From: Elusimicrobiota bacterium
Lineage (GTDB): Bacteria > Elusimicrobiota > Elusimicrobia > UBA1565 > UBA9628
Direction: 5' to 3'
NCBI GenBank assembly: GCA_016182905.1
Contig: JACPFR010000059.1
Span: 1 to 58,699, forward strand
DNA: 58,699 nucleotides
A model generated the notes under the pieces. The model was given only the letters and a program-made list of their open reading frames with translations. It was not told where the DNA came from and ran no database searches. A program made the position numbers and the translations under genes. Within the stretch, counting starts at the first letter, position 1; each line of letters starts with the position of its first letter. Of this stretch, positions 23,815 through 32,384 are shown piece by piece.

Positions 23815-26800
23815 CGCTCGGTAAATCCGCCGGCGCCCTCATCCTGATCTGGAGCGCGAGCGGCGCGCTGATGATCCTCGATCCCATCGCGCGGCGCGCG
23901 TTCGACGCGGAGATCCCGAAGATCGAGGCCGTTCCCGTCGACGGCGCTCGCTTCACCTTTCCCGTCTCCCGTCTTCCGGTCGACGGGGCCTCGGCCGTCG
24001 CGCTGCGCTCGTTCGACGGCCGCTCCTGGTACGAGGCGCGCTGGCCCGACGGCCGCGTCGCGGGCTTCGACGCCGCGACCGGCGCTCCGGTCCCGGCCGA
24101 GATCGGGCCGGACGAGGCGCGCGTCCGCATCGCGAAGGCGCTGTCTCCGGGATGGACCGCGCTCGGGGTCGACCGGCTGACGGCCAACGACGATCACTAC
24201 CGCCCGACGGACTTCCCGGCGTACCGTCTTACGCTCGCCGGTCCCGGCGCGCCGGTGCTGTACCTGTCGTCGCGCGACGGCTCGGTGCTCAAGACCACGA
24301 CGCGCCTGTCCCGCGCCGCGCGCTGGCTCGGCATGGGCGTGCACGCCTGGAATCCCGAGGCGCTCAAGCGCTCGTTCGACACGCCGCGCCGCTGGGCGCT
24401 GGCCTTGCTCGTGGCCCTGCCTTTGTTCCTGCTGGCCGCGGTCTCGTACGCCTTGCTCTGCCTCCGGAACGAGGGCTCGCCCGTCCAAGCCGATAAGCCG
24501 AAGCGCGTCGTCGCCGCGCTCGTCGCCGCGGCGCTGATCGCGGGCATGCCGGGTGCGGCCTCGGCTCAGGCCCTGGCCCGGGTCGCGCTGCCGCGAGCCG
24601 GCGCGCCCCTGACGCCGTCGCTGGCCGTTCCGGGGCCCGGCGCGCCGATGCTCCCGGCGTCCTTGCCCGGAGTCCCGGCCCTCTCCGTTCCGCCGCCCGC
24701 GCTCGCGGCTCCGGCGCTCGTCGCGCCCGTGCCCGTCGCGCTCGCCGCCGCGGCCGTCGTTCCGGCGGCGGCCCGCCCCGCGGCGCCGCGCGCGAAGCTT
24801 GCCGCCGCGCTCGCGCCCGCTTTCGCCGTCGACGCGCGCGTCCCGCTGGAATACCAGGTCTCCGGCGGCCGCGCCGCGTTCGACGGCGTCGTCTCGAGAG
24901 AGGAAGGCTCGCCCGTCCCGGCGGAGGCCTTCGTCTCCCGGGCGAGCGGCTTGTCCGCGGCGTCCGTCCCCGAGCGTCCCCTTCCGCCCGCGGCGGCGAA
25001 GCCCGCCGCGCCGCGCGGCCCCGACCGCAAGGCGCTGTGGGGCATCTACGTCACCCACGCCGCGCACCTGTTCACGATGTCGGCCGCGTGGCGCGTGGCC
25101 TGGCCGCTGCTCGTCATCGACCTCGCCGGCAAGGCGAGCCTCGCCGCCATCGGCTCGGGCGTCGCCCTCGTCGAGATGGGCACCGGCCTCGTCGCCGGCA
25201 TGATCGTCGACCGTCTCCTGCCCCGCAAGTCCATGGCCGGCGCGGCGGTCGCGCGCGCGGCCATCGCGGTCGGGCTGTACGCCGCCGCCTCCGCGGGCGG
25301 CATAGGCTTCCCGCTGCTGTTCGGCGCGTTCCTGGCGCACAGCTTCGCCCTGACCACGATCCACATCGGACAGTCCTCGGCGGCGCCGGCCGCCGCCGGC
25401 GACGCGCCCGGGGCGCTGCGCCGCGTCAACTCGACGCTGAAGATCGTGACGGCGGCCGTCTCGATCCCGGGCTCGTTGCTCGGCGGCTGGGCGGTCGCGT
25501 CGCTGGGCGTGCCCGGCGCCTTGCTCGCCTACGCCGCGGCGAACCTCCTCGTGCTGGCGCCGCTCTACTCCTGGCTCATGCCCGGGACGACGGCGGCCGC
25601 TCCCGCGCCCTCGGCCGTCGTCGAGCCGCCGGCCGGGCCGAAGCGCGCGCCGGGCCTCTGGGAGGCGGCGAAGCTGATCTTCACGAACAAGATCCTGGCC
25701 GCCGCGCTGATCGCGATGGCCGCCGGCGTCGTCTTGGTCGAGCCTCTGCGCAGCACGACCTTGCCGATACTCGCCAGCGACCTGTCTCCCGCCTCGGCGG
25801 CGATGCTCCTCGGGAGCTTCCAAGCCGCGTTCTACGCCGGACAGTTCGCGGGCAACTTCGGCCTGCTCAAGTGGGGCGAGAGGCTGTCGAACCGCTCCTG
25901 GATACTGCTGGGAGGGGCGGGCCTGCTGTCCTTCGGCTTATTCGCGCTCGCGCCGGTCCACGTCGCGTTCGCCTTCGCCGCCGCGGCGCTCATCGGCCTG
26001 CTGACCCAGCCCCTGTCGGTCGTGGCCAAGACCGTTTTTCAAGAGGAAGTCCGCCGCCTGCGGCCGGATCTGCTCGGCCGCGCGATGGGCGTCAACAATC
26101 TCTTCTATCGTCTCGCCGTGAGCGCGGGCACGGCGCTCGTGGGCTGGACGGCGGTGGCGGGAGCGGCCTTGGCCCTCGGCGCGACCGGGACCTTGGCGGC
26201 CGTGTACGGCGGCGTCGCCGTCGCGCTCGCCGCGGCCGTGTTCCGGCTCATGCGCCGTCCGGCGCCGGCGGCGTTGGCGGCGGGCGTTCTTCCGGCCCCG
26301 GCCGCGCCCGACTTCCGCGGCTCGCGCGAGATCGCGCGGGACGAGGCCGCCGAGAAGCTCGAGGCCGCCGGCCTGCCCGCGATGCTGGCCGGACAAGGAT
26401 TGACGATGTGGCACGTCCTGCGTCATCGCGGACGCGGCGGCGAGCAGGTGCACCTGACCTTCGGCCTTCCTCCGGACGGCCGTCCGTTCGAGCGCGGCGG
26501 CGGCGACCCCGCCCGGCGCGAGGAGCTCGAGCGCCGCCTCGAGTCGTCCGCGGCGCGCATCACGGCTCTCGTCGCCGAGACGCTCGGCGTCGATCCGGCG
26601 AGCGTCGTCCTGCACGAGCGCCTCGTCGAGGGCTGCTGCGGCGCCGGCTGCCAGTCGTGCCTCCTCGGCGACGGCGAGTCGAAGCACGCGAAGACCTGGA
26701 CCGGGCTCGATCGCGGTCCGGCCGCCGCGGCCGCCGTCGCGTTCCTTCCGCTCGCCGCGGCGCTGCCCGCGGGCGCGTTCGAGTGGCACATGTTCGCCGG

Positions 26801-28217
26801 GACGGCTTTCGGCGTCGTCGCGCTGATCTACGCGGTCACGGGCACGATCAGCCTGCTGACGCAGCCCATCAAGTCCCTGTTCGACCCCGGCCTGCCAGCC
26901 GCGCCCGAGGTCGTCGTGGATCCCCGCCGGTTCCCGCTGTCCCCGGCGCAGGCGGCCGAGGCGCTCACCGCCGAGGAACGCGTCGCGCTCAAGCCCGGGA
27001 TGCCGCTGCTGCGCGCGGCGGCCGGCTCGCCGCAGCGGCGTTGGTACGAGTTCCAGACGGCCGACGGCCGGACGATCGAGGTGCACGCGCGCACGGGGCG
27101 CCGGCTGGTCTCCCCGCGCGGCGCGGCCTTCGCGCGCGGACAGGTGAACCGCTGGCTCGCCGGCACCCCTTGGAAGGCGGCGGGACCGGCGAAGCTCGTC
27201 ACGGTCCAGGGCGAGTACTACCGCAAGGGGGAACTGCCCCATTATCAGGCGGACCTGGAGGGACCGGGAGGCTGGCAGGTCTTCGTGTCCGCCAAGGACG
27301 GCCGGATCCTCGAGGTCCACTCGCGCCTCTCGCGGACGCTCAAGTGGGTCGGCAAGGGCCCGCACGCCTGGGGCATCAAGGCGCTCGACAAAGTGGACAC
27401 GCTCAAGCGCCTGCTCGCGCCCCTGCTGCTGGGCGTGCCGGTCCTGGCGCTCGCGGTCACGGCCTTCTGGCTCAAGGCCAGCCGCGGCTTCCCGCTCGAG
27501 TTGCCCGCCCTATCGGACGGCGCCTGGGCGTGGCATAAGTTCTTCGGCTCGTGGTCCTTGCTCGTCCTTCTCTACATGGGCGTGACCGGGCCCTTGACCC
27601 TGTTCATGCCGATCGCGACGAAGAAGCTGACGCCGAAGCTGCCGAAGGGCGGGAGCCTCGCGCCCGAGGCCTTCGTCCTCTCGCCGTCGGAGGCCGCGTC
27701 GCGCCTGCCGGCGGGAGCGGCGCCCGCGCGGGTCCAGGCGCGCTCCTCCCGCCGCCGCGCCTGGTACGAGTTCGAGCTGGCGGACGGCTCGCGCCGCGCG
27801 GTCTCGGCCGCCGACGGAAGCGAAGTCCCGGTGTTCATGACCGCGGCCGAGGTCGAGGCTGAAGCGCGCGAGTGGCTCGCCGGCTCGCCGTGGACGCCGA
27901 AGCCGGGCGCCGTCTTCCTCGAGTCCCACGACTCCCATTACAAGGATTTCCGCGAAGCGGAGATCCCCGTCTACAAGCTCGAGCTCGAGGGGCCCGGCGG
28001 CCTGCGCGTGTACCTGTCGGCGCGCGACGGCCGCCTCACGAACTCCGGGATGTCCGTGCGTTCGCGCCTGTCCCGCTTCCTGGGGACCTTCGTGAAGTCC
28101 GTCCACGCGCTGGAGTGGGGGCCGTTCGCGCGGCATCCGAACCTGCGCCGCGTGGTCATGATCCTCTTCCTGACCTTGCCGGTCGCGCTCACGGTCGTTC
28201 TGGGGCTGCTGGCGTGA
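23784..28217 (+). CDS. Giant PepSY-TM / MFS / Cys4 / PepSY-TM / PepSY-TM fusion protein
   Basis: A single 1477-codon frame. Residues 1-230 are a PepSY-TM module (FDWHLTLGKSAGALILIW, ending with VHAWNPEAL). A second export-signal-like helix and an Ala/Pro-rich linker (240-410) follow. Residues 417-825 form an MFS domain with about 12 helices and loop motif DRLLPRKS. A soluble segment then carries Cys951, Cys952, Cys956 and Cys959. PepSY-TM modules 2 (about 995-1235; EWHMFAG, PHAWGIKAL) and 3 (1245-1477; WHKFFGS, VHALEWG) complete it. The module pairs of histidines are typical haem ligands. PepSY-TM proteins such as FoxB are haem-dependent ferric-siderophore reductases, so transport and reduction appear joined in one polypeptide. 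The ATG follows AAGGAGGAAGC and overlaps the MFS exporter by 31 nt. The architecture is unfamiliar to me. Confidence 0.9.
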   Translation: MRRFLFDWHLTLGKSAGALILIWSASGALMILDPIARRAFDAEIPKIEAVPVDGARFTFPVSRLPVDGASAVALRSFDGRSWYEARWPDGRVAGFDAATGAPVPAEIGPDEARVRIAKALSPGWTALGVDRLTANDDHYRPTDFPAYRLTLAGPGAPVLYLSSRDGSVLKTTTRLSRAARWLGMGVHAWNPEALKRSFDTPRRWALALLVALPLFLLAAVSYALLCLRNEGSPVQADKPKRVVAALVAAALIAGMPGAASAQALARVALPRAGAPLTPSLAVPGPGAPMLPASLPGVPALSVPPPALAAPALVAPVPVALAAAAVVPAAARPAAPRAKLAAALAPAFAVDARVPLEYQVSGGRAAFDGVVSREEGSPVPAEAFVSRASGLSAASVPERPLPPAAAKPAAPRGPDRKALWGIYVTHAAHLFTMSAAWRVAWPLLVIDLAGKASLAAIGSGVALVEMGTGLVAGMIVDRLLPRKSMAGAAVARAAIAVGLYAAASAGGIGFPLLFGAFLAHSFALTTIHIGQSSAAPAAAGDAPGALRRVNSTLKIVTAAVSIPGSLLGGWAVASLGVPGALLAYAAANLLVLAPLYSWLMPGTTAAAPAPSAVVEPPAGPKRAPGLWEAAKLIFTNKILAAALIAMAAGVVLVEPLRSTTLPILASDLSPASAAMLLGSFQAAFYAGQFAGNFGLLKWGERLSNRSWILLGGAGLLSFGLFALAPVHVAFAFAAAALIGLLTQPLSVVAKTVFQEEVRRLRPDLLGRAMGVNNLFYRLAVSAGTALVGWTAVAGAALALGATGTLAAVYGGVAVALAAAVFRLMRRPAPAALAAGVLPAPAAPDFRGSREIARDEAAEKLEAAGLPAMLAGQGLTMWHVLRHRGRGGEQVHLTFGLPPDGRPFERGGGDPARREELERRLESSAARITALVAETLGVDPASVVLHERLVEGCCGAGCQSCLLGDGESKHAKTWTGLDRGPAAAAAVAFLPLAAALPAGAFEWHMFAGTAFGVVALIYAVTGTISLLTQPIKSLFDPGLPAAPEVVVDPRRFPLSPAQAAEALTAEERVALKPGMPLLRAAAGSPQRRWYEFQTADGRTIEVHARTGRRLVSPRGAAFARGQVNRWLAGTPWKAAGPAKLVTVQGEYYRKGELPHYQADLEGPGGWQVFVSAKDGRILEVHSRLSRTLKWVGKGPHAWGIKALDKVDTLKRLLAPLLLGVPVLALAVTAFWLKASRGFPLELPALSDGAWAWHKFFGSWSLLVLLYMGVTGPLTLFMPIATKKLTPKLPKGGSLAPEAFVLSPSEAASRLPAGAAPARVQARSSRRRAWYEFELADGSRRAVSAADGSEVPVFMTAAEVEAEAREWLAGSPWTPKPGAVFLESHDSHYKDFREAEIPVYKLELEGPGGLRVYLSARDGRLTNSGMSVRSRLSRFLGTFVKSVHALEWGPFARHPNLRRVVMILFLTLPVALTVVLGLLA

Positions 28218-29194
28218 ACTTCACGCTGGAGGCGATCAAGCGCGCGGCGGAGGGGCGCGGCGTCTCGTGGTCCTATCCCGCCGGCCGGGAGAACGACGAG
28301 TTCCTGACCTTGCATTTCGGGGGCCGGGCCGTGACCGTTCAAAAGACGCGGACGCCGTTCATGTCCGCTCTCGCGCTCAAGCTCAGCACCGATAAATTCC
28401 TGAGCGGCGCGCTGCTGGCCGAGGCCGGCCTGCCCGTCCTGCCCAAGCGGCTCTGCGTCTCCGCCGGGCGCGAGGAGCTCCGCTTCCTGGAGGAGCACCG
28501 CGCTCTTGTCGTCAAGCCCAACGCCTGCGACCGCGGCGTCGGCGTCACCGTCGGCGTGCGCGACCCCGAAAGGCTGGCGAGCGCGGTCGCCGGCGCACTC
28601 ATCAGGGGGCCCGCGCTGCTCGAGCCCCAGTTCGACGGCCGGGAGCTGCGCGTGCTGGTCATCGGCGGGCGCTTCGCGGCCTGCTATGAACGCGTCGCCG
28701 CGGGCGTGACCGGCGACGGGGAAAAGTCGGTCGGCCGTCTCCTCGACGATGCGAACTCCGACCCGCGGCGAGGTTCGCTCGTCAAGGGAAGCGCCCTCGC
28801 TTCGATCGGGATCGACGCGGAACTCGACGAGGCCCTCGCCGGGCAGGGCCTTAGGCTCGATTCCGTCCCGGCGGCCGGGCGGAGGGTCCGCCTTCGCGGT
28901 CCCGCGAACATCTCCCTCGGCGGCGAGGCGCTGGACCGCACCGACGACCTGCATCCCGACTACGCCGCGGCCGCCGAATGCGCGGCCATGGCCCTGGGAG
29001 TCGACGTCGCGGGAGTCGACTTCATCTGCGGCGATCCGGCCGCGCCCCTTCGCGGGCCCGGGGACGGCGTCATCCTCGAGGTGAACAGCATGCCGGGAGT
29101 GCGGGGGTTCCTCTTTCCCAGCCGCGGACGGCCACGTCCGGTCATCGAGGCGTACCTCGACTACCTCCAGGCCCGGCTCGACTCCGCCGTTTAG
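28214..29194 (+). CDS. ATP-grasp ligase related to cyanophycin synthetase
   Basis: A 326-residue ATP-grasp enzyme. ATP-binding and metal-binding motifs are clear: LVVKPNACDRGVGVTVGV, GDGEKSVGRLLDDAN, ANISLGGEALDRTDDLHPD, AGVDFIC and ILEVNSMPGV. The order and wording match the ATP-grasp half of cyanophycin synthetase and GshAB, which form amide bonds through acyl phosphates. No Mur-ligase half or arginine-adding part is present. The GTG at 28214 overlaps the stop of the giant fusion (GTGA), so it belongs to the siderophore operon. A role in adding an amino acid or amine to the siderophore is inferred. Its stop shares TTAG with the convergent bacterioferritin gene. Confidence 0.88.
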   Translation: MNFTLEAIKRAAEGRGVSWSYPAGRENDEFLTLHFGGRAVTVQKTRTPFMSALALKLSTDKFLSGALLAEAGLPVLPKRLCVSAGREELRFLEEHRALVVKPNACDRGVGVTVGVRDPERLASAVAGALIRGPALLEPQFDGRELRVLVIGGRFAACYERVAAGVTGDGEKSVGRLLDDANSDPRRGSLVKGSALASIGIDAELDEALAGQGLRLDSVPAAGRRVRLRGPANISLGGEALDRTDDLHPDYAAAAECAAMALGVDVAGVDFICGDPAAPLRGPGDGVILEVNSMPGVRGFLFPSRGRPRPVIEAYLDYLQARLDSAV

Positions 29195-29646
29195 GGGCGG
29201 TAGGGCCCGATGTCGCCGGGCAGCCGCAGCATCTTGTTGACCTCGTCGAGGTGAAGCTCCTCGCTGACGACCATGTCGCGCGCGTACTCCTCGAGCAGGA
29301 CGGACTTGCCCTCGGCGAGGCTCAGCAGCTCGTTGTAGGCCGCGAGCGCGGCCCTCTCGTGGTCGAGGCTCTCGCGCAGGATGTCGCCGATGTCATGCTT
29401 CTCGGTCTCGAGGAGAGGGCCGATCTTGAGCGAAGGATGGCCGCCGAGCAAGGTCACGAGCTCTCCGGCCTTGTGCGCGTGCGCGAGGCCCTCGTTCGCG
29501 GCGCCCTTGAGCCAGGAGACGATGGGCAGGCGGTTGTAGCCGTAGACCATCAGCGAGTAGTGCGTGTAGCGCACGACGCCGGCCAGTTCGAGCTCCATGA
29601 TGCGGTTGAGGGTGATCACCGCCTTCTTCTTGTCCTGCGTGTTCAT
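29191..29646 (-). CDS. Bacterioferritin-like ferritin, paralogue 2
   Basis: A 151-residue close paralogue of the product of 20067-20522. The same ligand pattern is visible, and the helix B position equivalent to Glu51 of Bfr reads Gly here, again with a neighbouring Glu (NEGLAHAH). The sequence around the start (an ATTCCC spacer after AAGGAG) is also conserved between the two, consistent with a recent duplication. Its promoter (TTGCAT-N17-TATTAT, 29740-29712) is sandwiched by two Fur-like boxes. That suggests repression by iron, the opposite of what a simple iron store would need. Confidence 0.87.
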   Translation of the reverse strand: MNTQDKKKAVITLNRIMELELAGVVRYTHYSLMVYGYNRLPIVSWLKGAANEGLAHAHKAGELVTLLGGHPSLKIGPLLETEKHDIGDILRESLDHERAALAAYNELLSLAEGKSVLLEEYARDMVVSEELHLDEVNKMLRLPGDIGPYRP

Positions 29647-29695
29647 TGGGAATCTCCTTGCTCCCGTCGAGGATTCCCCGGGCCGGGCCGCGTTG

Positions 29696-29746
29696 TTGAA
29701 ATCGCATCTCAATAATAGCACAGGTCTTATTGAAATGCAATCTCAA
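29696..29746. promoter_or_regulatory. Divergent control region with two Fur-like boxes
   Basis: The boxes TTGA-N9-TCAA lie at 29696-29712 and 29730-29746. On the minus strand TTGCAT (29740-29735), a 17-bp spacer and TATTAT (29717-29712) drive the bacterioferritin-like gene, with a start near 29705. The porin/P19 operon starts at 29824 on the plus strand; its own -35/-10 is not obvious, but the boxes are well placed to control it too. Confidence 0.7.
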
Positions 29747-29823
29747 TAACGGTTGGACTGTTGCAGGAGTGCGTGCGTGGCCGGAAGATATCCGGCGCTT
29801 GACGGACATGCAAGGAGCCGAAC

Positions 29824-31488
29824 ATGCTTAGACTCGCCGTCTCGATTCTTCTGTCGACGTTGATCCCCGCCAAGGGCGCCTTCGCGGCGGCGACGAGCCC
29901 CGGAGGGGCTCGGGTCGTGCCGCAGGACGCCGCCGAGCGCAAGAACCCGAACTCGCCGGCGGCCGGCGAGGGCGAGGTCCCGGAGCGGATCACGAAGGAG
30001 CACTGGGCCTACGCGGGGGTCGCCGAACTCCAGGAACGATACGGGGCGGGCAAGCCTCTGCCGCCGGAGGGATGCTCCAAGATCGAACTGCTCGATTCCT
30101 TCATCGACGCGCTGGCCAAGGTCGCCGAGGAGTTCAAGCGGCGCGGCGCCGCGAACATCCGACGCGACGACATGGACGGCATCCGGTCCCTGATCGTCGC
30201 CCTGGAGGACGAGCTGTTCGGGCGCGAGGCGTACCTGACGCTCCGCGTGAGCATCGAACGCCTCCTGGCGCTCGTCGAGCCACCGGTCCCGATCTTCAAG
30301 TACAAGATCGGCGTGGACGGCTACGCGCGCGCCGAGGGCGCCCACGGCTTCCGGATGCGGGACCTCAGCTACGTCCCGAACCGCGACGAGGGGGGAGGCA
30401 CCTACCGGGTCAAGCCTTACGCCTATTGGCACCCGAACGACCGGTGGGACATCCACGCCGAGGGCCAGGCCTACGGCTTCGCGCGAGGCGGCGATGATCA
30501 CGCGAACAAGGCTTCCCTCTATCAGGGGTTCGCCGAGGTGCGCATCCCCAATGAAGGCCTGCCCGGCGTCAATTGGGCCGCCCTGAAGGTCGGCCGCCAG
30601 GAATTCGTCTACGGGAGCGGCTTCATGCTCGGCTCGGACACGTTCTTCGACGGCTTGTCGTTCGACGCGGCGAGGCTTCGGGTGCAGCCGCGCTCCAACA
30701 TCACGCTCGATGCGTTCGCCGGCAATTACGCGACGCCTTTCTCCGGGGGGGTGAAGGGAGGCCTGTCGGGCGCTTATCTGACCTACCACCCCTCCGATGA
30801 CAGCTCCCTCGAGGGCTACGCCATCCGCGACCTCGGCGCCGAGCAGCGGCGCCCGGAGGAGCGCCTGGACAGCCTCGGGCTGCGCAGCGTCGGCGGGGTC
30901 GGCATCTTCGAGGTCGAGTCCGAGGCGGTGCTGCAGAGCGGCAACGCGTTCGACGAGGAGACGGGGCGCATCGAGCGGATCAAGGCGGCCGGAGGCCACG
31001 TCGACCTGACCGGCCAGTTCCGTCTGTTCGGACGAGACAATGCGGTCTTCATCGGCGCCGCGGCCGGCACCGGAGACGTCAACGACTCCAAGAAGGAATT
31101 CAGGAACCCGAACAACGACTCCGCGCTCATGGGCGACATGCACGTGGTCGGAGACCTGTCGGGCGCCGACCTCGGAGACCATCACGCGAGCGGCATGCAG
31201 ATCTACACGGTCGGCTGGGGCATCGACCTCACCCGGAAGCTCAACCTGACGGCCACCGGCCGCAAGTTCGCCGCGACGAGCGTGGAGGACGGCTTCAGCC
31301 GCGACATCGGCCTCGAGACCGACGTCAACCTGACCTACTCGCCGAACAAGGACTGCACGCTCATCGTCGGCTACGACCATTTCTTCCCGGGGCGGTTCTA
31401 CCGCGACGCGTCGGGCAGCGGCAAGGGAGCCGATTACGCGTTCGCGATGCTCGTCTTCAATTACGACTGGACCCGGAGGAAGAGATGA
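29824..31488 (+). CDS. Outer-membrane porin with SLH-like N-terminal region
   Basis: A 554-residue exported protein. The signal peptide ends near AKGAFAAA. An SLH-like helical region follows (TKEHWAYAGVAELQERYG), then from about residue 160 a beta-barrel built from alternating amphipathic strands (FKYKIGVDGYARAEGAHGF, WDIHAEGQAYGFARGG, GVNWAALKVGRQEFVYGSG), ending with a penultimate aromatic strand FNYDWTRRKR. The barrel resembles the alginate-export porin group. AAGGAG sits 7 nt before the ATG. It is the first gene of the P19/Fet-like iron operon, so ferrous iron or a chelate is a likely solute. Confidence 0.82.
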   Translation: MLRLAVSILLSTLIPAKGAFAAATSPGGARVVPQDAAERKNPNSPAAGEGEVPERITKEHWAYAGVAELQERYGAGKPLPPEGCSKIELLDSFIDALAKVAEEFKRRGAANIRRDDMDGIRSLIVALEDELFGREAYLTLRVSIERLLALVEPPVPIFKYKIGVDGYARAEGAHGFRMRDLSYVPNRDEGGGTYRVKPYAYWHPNDRWDIHAEGQAYGFARGGDDHANKASLYQGFAEVRIPNEGLPGVNWAALKVGRQEFVYGSGFMLGSDTFFDGLSFDAARLRVQPRSNITLDAFAGNYATPFSGGVKGGLSGAYLTYHPSDDSSLEGYAIRDLGAEQRRPEERLDSLGLRSVGGVGIFEVESEAVLQSGNAFDEETGRIERIKAAGGHVDLTGQFRLFGRDNAVFIGAAAGTGDVNDSKKEFRNPNNDSALMGDMHVVGDLSGADLGDHHASGMQIYTVGWGIDLTRKLNLTATGRKFAATSVEDGFSRDIGLETDVNLTYSPNKDCTLIVGYDHFFPGRFYRDASGSGKGADYAFAMLVFNYDWTRRKR

Positions 31489-32384
31489 CGCGGGGAAGAG
31501 CCGGGCTCGCCGCGGCGGCGGCGGTCCTCCTCGCGTCGGCGGCCGGACTCGGCGCGCGCGCCGAGGCGCCCTCGAAGTACGCGGCCATGACGGAGGAGAT
31601 CGGCGTCCTGCTCGACGAGGCGCTCGGCCGGTACAAGAAGGGAGACGTGGAAGGCGCGAAGCGGAAGACCGAGACGGCGTATTTCGAGGTGTTCGAGAAC
31701 CTCGAGGGGCCGATCCGGATCAACGTCTCGGCGCAGGCCAACTACGAGCTCGAGGAGGAGTTCACGGTGATCCGGGCGATGTTCGCGCGCAAGGAGCCCG
31801 TCCCGGCGGTCGCGGCGAGGATCGCGGCCTTCATGCCGCGCCTCAGGCGCGTCGTTCCGCGGCTGGAGGGCGGCGTCGAGCTGACGGCCGCCGGCGTCGA
31901 CGACGAGGCGCCCTCCCCGGCGGCGGGGGCGGACGGCATCGCGCCGGCGTGGCTCGAGGTCCGCAAGAACATCGAGGCCGGGCTCGCCGGCGCCCTCGAG
32001 GCGTATGAGCGGGGGGACAAGGCGAAGGCCGCGGACCTCGTGAGCCGGACGCTCCACGAGCATTACAACAACGGCGTCCTCGAGGTCGCGATCCGCAGCC
32101 ACGTCTCACAGGCCCGGAACTTCGACCACGCGTCCAGGTTCTCCGACGTCGAGGGGCTGATCAGGTCCGGCGCGGACGCGGCGAGCGTGTCGGCGAGCAT
32201 GAGCGCTCTCCTCGACGAGCTGCGCAAGGACCTCCGCGGCCTGCCCCTCGTCGCGGGAGCCGTCCCGGCGAAGACGGCGGCCGCGGCGGCGGAGCGGGAT
32301 TGGAGGAGGACCGCGGCCGGCCTCTTCCGGAAAGCGAAAGAGGCGGCGCGGCGCGCGATCGGCATGGGAGGCGGCAACAGATGA
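31485..32384 (+). CDS. Stand-alone FTR1-like periplasmic domain
   Basis: A 299-residue secreted protein (signal peptide to ARAEA). Two repeated helical units follow: LGRYKKGDVEGAKRKTETAYFEVFENLEG near residue 45, then LEAYERGDKAKAADLVSRTLHEHYNNGVLEV near residue 170. This two-unit layout is that of the extracytoplasmic N-terminal domain of FTR1/FetM-type iron permeases, as in Campylobacter Cj1658 and E. coli FetM. The membrane permease part with its REGxE motifs is absent: the protein ends with a charged helix. It overlaps the porin and p19 genes by 4 nt on each side. Confidence 0.75.
   Translation: MTRGRAGLAAAAAVLLASAAGLGARAEAPSKYAAMTEEIGVLLDEALGRYKKGDVEGAKRKTETAYFEVFENLEGPIRINVSAQANYELEEEFTVIRAMFARKEPVPAVAARIAAFMPRLRRVVPRLEGGVELTAAGVDDEAPSPAAGADGIAPAWLEVRKNIEAGLAGALEAYERGDKAKAADLVSRTLHEHYNNGVLEVAIRSHVSQARNFDHASRFSDVEGLIRSGADAASVSASMSALLDELRKDLRGLPLVAGAVPAKTAAAAAERDWRRTAAGLFRKAKEAARRAIGMGGGNR

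Noticed and set aside
22666-28217. Recent horizontal transfer of the siderophore operon
   Set aside because: Base composition and codon use look like the flanking genes, and no mobile element or tRNA borders the region; transfer cannot be argued from the sequence alone.
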